A stretch of 13,667 nt of DNA, from positions 1 through 13,667 of the forward strand of contig NWUY0300098334.1 in the NCBI GenBank assembly GCA_004151065.3, given 5' to 3'. Under the pieces are notes generated by a model. It saw only the letters and a list, made by a program, of their open reading frames with translations, had not been told where the DNA came from and made no database searches. This document shows positions 8,263-13,667 of the stretch, in pieces; position 1 is the first letter of the stretch; every line of letters begins with the position of its first letter. This DNA is from Larix sibirica (Eukaryota > Streptophyta > Pinopsida > Pinales > Pinaceae). Made by a program: the position numbers and the translations under genes.

Positions 8263-8649
8263 GCGGCATTAACTCCTACTATCAGGACATACTCTCAGAA
8301 ATCGCTCTAACCGTAACTTCATATGTGCCCGGACAGCAGTAAAAGAGACGTGCAGCAAGGTATCGAAAACTGCATAGGTTTTTATAACCGAAAATGGCAT
8401 CTGAATGTCGTGGAAATCTGATTACCAACATTTTCGAGTAGCGGAATTTTATTTTTAAGGCCTTCTGGCAAGATATACTCAATTCTGTGTTTTCTGGATT
8501 ATCTTAACAGTTACACTTTAATTTCTTCAATATTTCAGAAACAGGCATCGTGCCCAGACAACTTCCACGTTAGCATAGTATGGTATAATGCAGAGGAATG
8601 ATTTAATTAACGGCTACTACAAATTGAGCCACAAAAATTATCATCATCA
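8263..8649 (+). promoter_or_regulatory. probable promoter and 5' UTR region of the TAF1B-like gene
   Basis: No coding signal is supported between about 8263 and the TAF1B start. A TATA-like TATAAT lies at 8584-8589, about 60 bp before the ATG, which would put transcription start near 8615. An upstream ATG at 8588-8590 is out of frame with the gene and would overlap its start (frame open to 8908). A start site downstream of 8590 would avoid it. The promoter assignment is inference from position only. Confidence 0.35.
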
Positions 8650-9259
8650 ATGTCGACGACTCTGTGCAATGTGTGCGGAACAATTGGACTGGGCAGTGGA
8701 GGAGACGGGTTCTATTACTGTCTCACATGCGGCACACAATCTCAGGACCTCGTTGAGCAGGGACTGGAGGACGAGGGGATGGCGTTTAATGGCATGTACA
8801 ACAGTGCTTTTCGAAGGAAAACACAAAGCGCTCCAGTTCAGTCCCAGGCCGAAATCGACATGCAAACCCAAGCTGAAGCGTTGGCCAAAATGCAGAAAGC
8901 TAACATGACCAGCGACCAAGCCTTCTCGCAGCGGGCCGATGGGAATGCCGACTCGGACGACGAGACCCTGTTGCGGAATTATGGGTTTCAACAAAATGAT
9001 GCCCTGGATGGTGAAACCCTAGCTTCTCAGTTGAAGGAAAGGTATTTGGAGGGTGTGCAGATGATGATTGAGATGCAATGTGAGGTTCTGGTGAAAATTT
9101 TTGGGGTGAGCCCTTTGATTTGCGGTGTGTTTGGTCCAATTTGGCTGCGTTTCGTGGCCTCAACTAGGGTTTTGGAGCGAGGATGGGCCTATGAAGCGCT
9201 CCAGGCTGCAGATGCCCTGTATGAAGACCTTAAACAGAAACAAGATGGCCCTGACCAAG
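8650..9259 (+). CDS. TAF1B: TAF1B-like RNA polymerase I core-factor subunit, first coding exon (partial gene)
   Basis: The exon encodes the N-terminal 203 residues of a protein resembling plant TATA-binding-protein-associated factor, RNA polymerase I subunit B (Rrn7 in yeast). This is a TFIIB-like nuclear factor that helps recruit polymerase I to rDNA promoters. Start ATG 8650-8652. A zinc ribbon is formed by Cys6, Cys9, Cys24 and Cys27 (CNVC, CLTC). It is followed by a linker rich in Gln, Ala and acidic residues (about 55-120). From residue 131 comes the strongly conserved family block: RYLEGVQMMIEMQCEVLV, then FGVSPLICGVFGPIWLRFVA, the start of the first cyclin-like fold. A consensus donor CAAG|GTAAGG puts the exon end at 9259 (phase 1). 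Translation beyond it soon reaches a stop at 9294, supporting splicing. The remaining exons are not in the window. The exon has no stops or frameshifts, so the gene is probably functional. Confidence 0.8.
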
Positions 9260-9717
9260 GTAAGGCAAGAGACTGTTTTCTTGAATGTCTATAGAAGATT
9301 GTCTCAATCAAATGAATATGCAATTTACAACTTGCCTGCTCTACTTTTAAATATTTTTCAAAAGCTCGTCTTTGGTTTACGCCTGGAAAACAGTATGTAA
9401 TCAAAATTCTTTTGGAGTTTCAACGTGCAAACCAGCGAATCTCAATAATTTACAGGTAGAATAAATATTTTTCTAATAAAAACAAAATTACCTTGCGATT
9501 TGGGAGCAGAACCCGACTATATAACCTTTATTCCTATAGTGTACAAATCAAAGCTTTAGGTGAGTTGTGTTCGCTAGTTTTTCTTCGAGAGTTTAGTTGA
9601 TGCAAGAAAAAGTACGTATGAATTCTCTTACAAAACTGGTAAAGCTTGAGATACACGCAGCCCAAAATTTGCTTGGAATTCAAACTTTTTTTGGCCACCA
9701 GCTGGCCTAAATGCCTT

Positions 9718-9837
9718 GCTGACAGCCTAGGAAGGGAGTATAGCGGAAACGCATGGGCATACTGCCCAAAATGACTGGCTGACAGCCTAGGAAGGGAGTA
9801 TAGTGGAAACGCATGGGTATGTTGCCCAATTATCGCT
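9718..9837. repeat. 60-bp tandem repeat, two full units plus a partial third
   Basis: Units 9718-9777 and 9778-9837 both begin GCTGACAGCCTAGGAAGGGA and differ at a handful of positions, mostly towards the end. The 20 bases at 9701-9720 match the end of a unit (15 of 20), suggesting an older partial copy. As 60 is a multiple of three, the minus-strand frame repeats a 20-residue block (AFPLYSLPRLSA), but no gene is implied. Confidence 0.85.
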
Positions 9838-10146
9838 GCTACTAGACTCTTTGGAGTCATCTTCTTCATTGTCACTTTCACTAGTTAGGTGGGACCTACT
9901 GTAAGCATTCAAAGCAAACCTGTTGTCTTGGCACTCACTATCTTTGATACAATCAAGTCTTTTACAGAGACACTCAGGTTCTTTCTCCAACTCCCAAATT
10001 ATGCCTTTGTACTTCTTTAATTTCCTATCAACCTCCTGTTGGTTTTGGAGTTGAACACAAGCAAGTCTGACTTCTTCCATTTGATCATGGAGATGTTCTA
10101 TATTTGCCAATAATCTAAGCCCTGGGAGGGACCTTTTGGGAGGCAT
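9787..10146 (-). pseudogene. unassigned minus-strand ORF, possibly a retrotransposon gag leader remnant
   Basis: ATG at 10144-10146 (context CCACAATGCC) opens 119 codons starting MPPKRSLPGLRLLANIEHL. Next comes a charged, probably coiled-coil segment (LHDQMEEVRLACVQLQNQQE, about residues 20-55), a Cys-containing stretch (ECLCKRLDC) and an acidic Ser-rich region (SESDNEEDDSKESSSS). The frame then stops inside the 60-bp tandem repeat. An MPP[KR]R-type start followed by a coiled coil and low-complexity tail resembles the beginning of some plant Ty3/gypsy gag proteins. No capsid core, zinc knuckle, primer-binding site or pol follows. The frame extends upstream without a stop to about 10566, but that part has no ATG-led coding look and is probably leader or LTR-like sequence. 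Function not assigned. Confidence 0.3.
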
Positions 10147-10180
10147 TGTGGGAACCTCGAGTAACACTATTAAAAACTTA

Positions 10181-10207
10181 AAACCTGCAAAACCTGCAAA
10201 ACCTGCA
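10181..10207. repeat. three perfect copies of a 9-bp unit (AAACCTGCA)
   Basis: AAACCTGCA occurs three times in a row. On the minus strand it keeps frame and reads Ala-Gly-Phe three times in the open frame upstream of MPPKR. Confidence 0.85.
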
Positions 10208-10735
10208 TAACTAAACAAATACACAGAAACATGAGAGCAGAAGAGGCTTGAGTAGAGCGGGCGAAGTATAGAGAGCGGTGTCACAAGACTCAGACTTAGC
10301 AATGACTCCACAAACCCAAAGATTGGAGTCTTGAGTTTAGCTTGGGAAACCTCAGGCAAAAACTTGACATAATAAAAAAAATGTATAAAGTATCCTTCAA
10401 ATACCTCTATCATTGCATCACCCCTAGCTCTTCTTGGGTTTCTTTTGCAAAAAAGTGCAGCTCCAGAACTTTTATTGTCTGAAAATTCAGATTGTGTTTG
10501 GCTCAGAAGTTTTTTATAGTCCAAGTCTCTACAAATCCTCTGAAACTCTCCATGGATATCATTCAATGGCAGTAGTCTACAGCAGCAAACTTGCTCTCAG
10601 AGGCAAGATTGCAGCAGAAAGGAGTGCAAAATTTACAAAACACTTGCAACTTTTTAGTTTTAAAATCACAAAAAAACTCCATGGGAGATTTGATCTTGGG
10701 ACTCCGAACTTTGGTGCAGACCCATGTATCATCCA

Positions 10736-10914
10736 AGTTTCAGCAAAAGGGCTGACTCAGCTCACCATTGAGTCAGGTTTGTGAGTACTTCTGAACTATT
10801 GCAAAGTTATGTTTCACTAATATAGAGGGAAAGGATTTGAACCATAGATGATGAGATGGCCTGAATTCAAGTTGACTGTATACTCTTCACCAAGATACCC
10901 TCTTTCTCATTCAA
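10736..10914. repeat. dispersed repeat A, uninterrupted copy
   Basis: It starts AGTTTCAGCAAAAGGGCTGA and contains CCATTGAGTCAG, AAGTTATGTTTC, GAGGGAAAGGATTTGAA, GATGATGAG, TGGCCTGAATTCAAGTTGA, CTCTTCACCAAGAT and CTCATTCAA. The same blocks in the same order recur from 11162 to 12029, interrupted by a 682-bp insertion. Family unknown. Confidence 0.85.
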
Positions 10915-11203
10915 ATTTCTTGTCACATGGGTGAACTCCACATGCTTGAAATCTTCTTTGAGACAAGTGATCATTAGAATTGTCTCCATAACTGAACTTG
11001 CTTAGAATTTATTATTGATAAGTTTGATTATGACCACAAAGTCACTTATACATAAAAGATTCTTAATTCCTAACTACTTGGCGAGTAACATCCCTTTGAG
11101 CACTGCCTAGGGAATTTTTTGATATTCCCAAGTCAGATGGAGTCTTATCGAGTCTGACCTGAGTTTCAGCAAAAGAGCTGATTTGTCTTGCCATTGAGTC
11201 AGA

Positions 11204-11211
11204 CTCATGAG
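11204..11211. repeat. 8-bp target-site duplication, left copy
   Basis: CTCATGAG, matching CTCGTTAG at 11894-11901 at six of eight bases. The empty-site equivalent in repeat A is TTTGTGAG at about 10778-10785. Confidence 0.6.
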
Positions 11212-11893
11212 CCATGTTTTAAAACTTGGAATCGGACTTGGAATCTGCCGAGGGTCAGATCGGACTTGGTTTATGAATTGCGGTCCAGTTTACTAAAAAA
11301 TGCATACAATATGAAAACTTTCATTAAAAGAATGTTCATGTACATCAATGTAAATCCAAGGCTCCTAACCATGATTCCAAACCATTAGAGATAGAATGTG
11401 CAAAGTTTGCTCATGTGTATGCCATGTAAGGGTGAATATAGCAAAATGACATCTAGTGCAATGCATATCTGAAACAAAATACATAAACAACAAAGCTCTA
11501 AATAGCCTCCTGATTTAGATACCAAATCCACTGCAAACAGCCCCCACAACTACAAGGAACGCCAAACAAGTTCCCTGCTCATCCTGAATCACAACTTTTC
11601 AATGCTGCTCCATAAACTTCAAATGCTTACAAATGCTCAATGAGAGAGGTTTGGGGCAAATAGAGGGGTGGGGTTCCTTTATATTACTGCATTTTAGGGT
11701 TTAGAGGCAGGGGGAGGGTAGAATTAGTTTATTTATTTACAATTTATAATTTTTTTTTGTTTTTTTGGGTTGAAATCCTGCAGGGTCATGCCTAAACCGG
11801 TTCAGGATGGAACCAGCCAAACCAGTTCAGAGGGTTTCAGGGTCAGACCAGCCTAACTAGCCAGTTCTGGCTCTGCCGGTTTTAAAAACACTG
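11212..11893. mobile_element. non-autonomous hAT-like DNA transposon (MITE-like), 682 bp
   Basis: The insertion is defined by comparison with repeat A at 10736-10914, which lacks it. Ends are CCATGTTTTAAAAC at the left and, reversed and complemented, CAGTGTTTTTAAAACCGG at the right, i.e. imperfect terminal inverted repeats with a CA..G start as in hAT elements. Flanks are CTCATGAG (11204-11211) and CTCGTTAG (11894-11901), an 8-bp target-site duplication with two differences, the length typical of hAT. There is no transposase frame inside; a 66-codon frame at 11188-11388 crosses the left boundary and is not a gene. Confidence 0.7.
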
Positions 11894-11901
11894 CTCGTTA
11901 G
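11894..11901. repeat. 8-bp target-site duplication, right copy
   Basis: CTCGTTAG, directly after the right inverted repeat ending CACTG. Confidence 0.6.
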
Positions 11902-12029
11902 TACTCCTGAGTTATTGTGAAGTTATGTTTCGCTAATATTGAGGGAAAGGATTTGAAACCCATAGATGATGAGGTGGCCTGAATTCAAGTTGACGCACTC
12001 TTCACCAAGATGCCCTCTTTTTCATTCAA

Positions 12030-12897
12030 TTTTTTTTTCGAAGGAAAAAACTGCATCTTTATTCCAGTTAGAACAAAAAACACTTTCTTCAAGTGCTCCT
12101 GGCACCTTACATATAGCTGTAGCTCAGCTACAAGACTTTGCATGACAGCCCCTCAAAATTTAAAGAGTGGTTCTACTTACAGTCCAAAAACTATCTTATA
12201 AAATGTCTACGACATTGCTGTAAATTACAGTCCAGTACAAGTCACATTACAGTAGTCCATTAGAAAAAAGAAAGTTATGAGTCGAGTACTAAAAACCTAA
12301 TAACACATAGTAGAATACTAAATCAGAAGTTCTTGAATGGTTTCAGAAACCAAACCCTGCACAGAATCTTCCAGATAGAGCCTATCAACAGGCAGATTTA
12401 ATCCTGTTTTAGACAAAGAGTCTGCCAAAGTGTTCAATTCTCTATAAACATGAGTAAAAGTTATTGTGGTAAATAGGCCTGCGTTCTCCTTGATCTGTTC
12501 TGCTAATGCAAGAAGTTGTATGTTTTGAACAAGTAATAAGTTCTTAATCCAGTTGGTAGGCAGTAATGAATCTCCATGAACCTGTAAATGAAGTAATCAT
12601 CTGTCCAAAGTAATCTTCAAAAGAAATTTTATGGCCATGAGGTTTGATCTCACCAAAATTGTTAGTTCCACAACCAAGATTGGCTTTGTACTGTTTGTAG
12701 TGATTATCTGAAAAATAGAGTATGCCACCCATCCTGCTAGTTGAGTCAGGTCCTTGGCATGCCCCATCAAAATAACCCCATGGAATTTATTTATCCACTA
12801 GTACCTCTCTTACCTGCGTAAGTGTTCCCCTTGTTTCTGTAGGTTTGAGTCATCGATAAATAGCACATATCTGAGAAATAACTTGGAAAGTAGGCAT
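12030..12897 (-). mobile_element. 5'-truncated LINE (LINE 2): RNase H end and 3' UTR
   Basis: The minus-strand element keeps only the ORF2 end and the 3' UTR, inserted antisense to TAF1B. Its 3' end has AATAAA at 12058-12063, then a T-run, CCTTCG and an A-run of nine against repeat A. This closely resembles the end of LINE 1. Coding-like sequence upstream of the RNase H (QVISQICAIYR, REVLVDK) extends to about 12897, which I take as the 5' limit, though a clean target-site duplication was not found. 5' truncation is the usual outcome of incomplete LINE reverse transcription. Confidence 0.75.
12318..12820 (-). pseudogene. LINE 2 ORF2 C-terminus: RNase H domain, frameshifted
   Basis: It begins near IPWGYFDGACQG (first catalytic Asp), directly after a TAA in VDK*IPW. 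It continues through MGGILYFSDN and GCGTNNFGEIK (Glu region), then loses frame. The second half is read in another frame: LQVHGDSLLPTNWIKN (catalytic Asp), TTITFTHVYRELNTLADSLS (last Asp and its preceding His), then a tail ending SETIQELLI before TAG at 12318-12320. It is related to, but clearly diverged from, the RNase H of LINE 1 at 412-849. Not functional as it stands. Confidence 0.82.
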
Positions 12898-13667
12898 TGT
12901 TAGCACACAAACTAGCATCTTGAGATTAAAGCCCTAAACTCAATGATAACTTATGGGAAACTAAGAGGGAGACCAATGTCACTGCACCTAACCCTCTTCT
13001 ATTCTTTAGGCTAGCTCTTCTCTGGCACAAGGGTGGAGTCCCTAGGATAGGATTACTAGAGTTCAACAATGGAACACCCAGTGAAAATAAGAGTAACTCT
13101 ATCAAAACAAAGTGTTTTTGTAAATGTAAAAGGTAAGAGTGATGAAGGGATTGGAGACTAGTGTCTTATCCCATGGGCAAATGGATTCAACCAAGGATTG
13201 CATGAGGGTGTCTCTAGAAAGATTAGAAAGGGATAGGGTTGCAGTGGACAAACCTAGTGGCTAGCTACTATCTAATGGCTGGGCCGATTTCAAAAATCAA
13301 ACAAAGGGAAACTTCTAGAGCAGAAAATTTCAAACGGACTTATGGAGTAATGCTATCATGGAAGGCATTGGAAAACACATAACCTAGAGCAGAAAAATGT
13401 GCACCTAAACTACATTTCCAACTGATAACAACCACATAAAAGATAGAGAGCCTACTCCTTTATTACTTCAAGGCCATTGGCAATTTGAAATGTGAAAAAC
13501 CTTCAATGGAGCATTAGCATCAACCATCCATGAAAGCCAAAAGACATTTCATTAAGTCCAATGTGAATTCTCCCCCATTCCAAACATGATCACAAATGAG
13601 GAAGAGACTCACTAGATCTATGATCTATCATAGGGAGGAGTAAACAAATAAAAAAATCCTCCAACTA
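12898..13667. other. non-coding end of window, nothing assigned
   Basis: No ORF or RNA gene is supported. The interval starts TGTTAGCACACAAAC, which could be an LTR start, but no second LTR, primer-binding site or TG..CA end can be shown inside the window. Most simply it is intron sequence of the TAF1B-like gene. Confidence 0.4.

Larger units (their letters stand above)
11162..12029. repeat. dispersed repeat A, second copy, split by a hAT-like element
   Basis: Positions 11162-11211 match the first 45-50 bases of 10736-10914. Positions 11894-12029 match the rest. The match ends at CATTCAA, exactly where the 3' tail of LINE 2 begins, so two later insertions mark this copy. Confidence 0.85.
9260..13667 (+). 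other. probable intron 1 of the TAF1B-like gene, running past the window end
   Basis: It begins with GTAAGG after the TAF1B exon. No later plant TAF1B motif was seen on the plus strand up to 13667, so the intron would exceed 4.4 kb unless the gene is truncated. The interval holds a 60-bp tandem repeat, an unassigned minus-strand ORF, a duplicated repeat, a hAT-like element and a truncated LINE. Positions 9300-9700 and 12900-13667 show no gene that I can support. Long introns filled with transposons are common in gymnosperms; that is context, not proof. Confidence 0.5.

Noticed and set aside
8900-9163. Minus-strand ORFs opposite the TAF1B exon (8647-8994 and 8900-9163)
   Set aside because: Shadows of a conserved plus-strand coding exon with zinc-ribbon and family motifs.
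10434-10784. 116-codon plus-strand ORF
   Set aside because: No recognisable motif; it overlaps the open minus-strand stretch and enters repeat A, so it is not supported as a gene.
10736-12029. Repeat A copies as an LTR pair of one retrotransposon
   Set aside because: Only about 245 bp lie between them, there are no TG..CA ends, primer-binding site or polypurine tract, and the second copy is longer only because of the hAT-like insertion.
1-13667. CRISPR arrays, tRNA, rRNA, bacterial operons or phage defence genes
   Set aside because: None seen; all recognisable content is plant nuclear sequence.

Overview
The window looks like nuclear DNA of a seed plant with a large, transposon-rich genome. 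A gymnosperm is plausible but not proven. The evidence is a plant laccase fragment, plant-type L1 (LINE) retrotransposons with a terminal RNase H domain, and a first exon of a plant TAF1B-like gene followed by at least 4.4 kb with no recognisable second exon. No bacterial operon, rRNA, tRNA or CRISPR array was seen. | Layout. Positions 1-6890 are a nested locus on the minus strand: a broken laccase coding segment (about 6886-6430, resuming at 213-57) is split by a complete but dead L1-type LINE of about 6.2 kb (about 214-6426). The insertion is flanked by a 17-bp target-site duplication with two differences. The LINE reads ORF1 (DUF4283-like domain, CCHC knuckle), then ORF2 (endonuclease, reverse transcriptase, zf-RVT, RNase H), then a short 3' UTR. 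ORF1 stop and ORF2 start overlap as TGATG. Positions 6890-7700 are AT-rich non-coding DNA with diverged short repeats. Positions 7700-8650 are less AT-rich and contain CpGs; they probably hold the 5' flank of the next gene and have some coding-like minus-strand stretches I cannot assign. | Positions 8650-9259 (+) are the first coding exon of a TAF1B-like RNA polymerase I core-factor subunit, with an N-terminal zinc ribbon and a consensus splice donor. From 9260 to the end is most simply its first intron. This contains a 60-bp tandem repeat, a minus-strand gag-leader-like ORF, a repeat present twice (10736-10914 and 11162-12029), a 682-bp hAT-like non-autonomous element inserted in the second copy, and a 5'-truncated second LINE (about 12030-12897, minus strand) preserving mainly RNase H and 3' UTR. 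| The only candidate functional gene is TAF1B. The rest is decayed host and transposon sequence. I found no convincing new biological system. The most informative signals are the laccase-LINE nesting, the TGATG junction, the hAT-like insertion with a paralogous empty site, and the 3'-terminal motif shared by the two LINEs.
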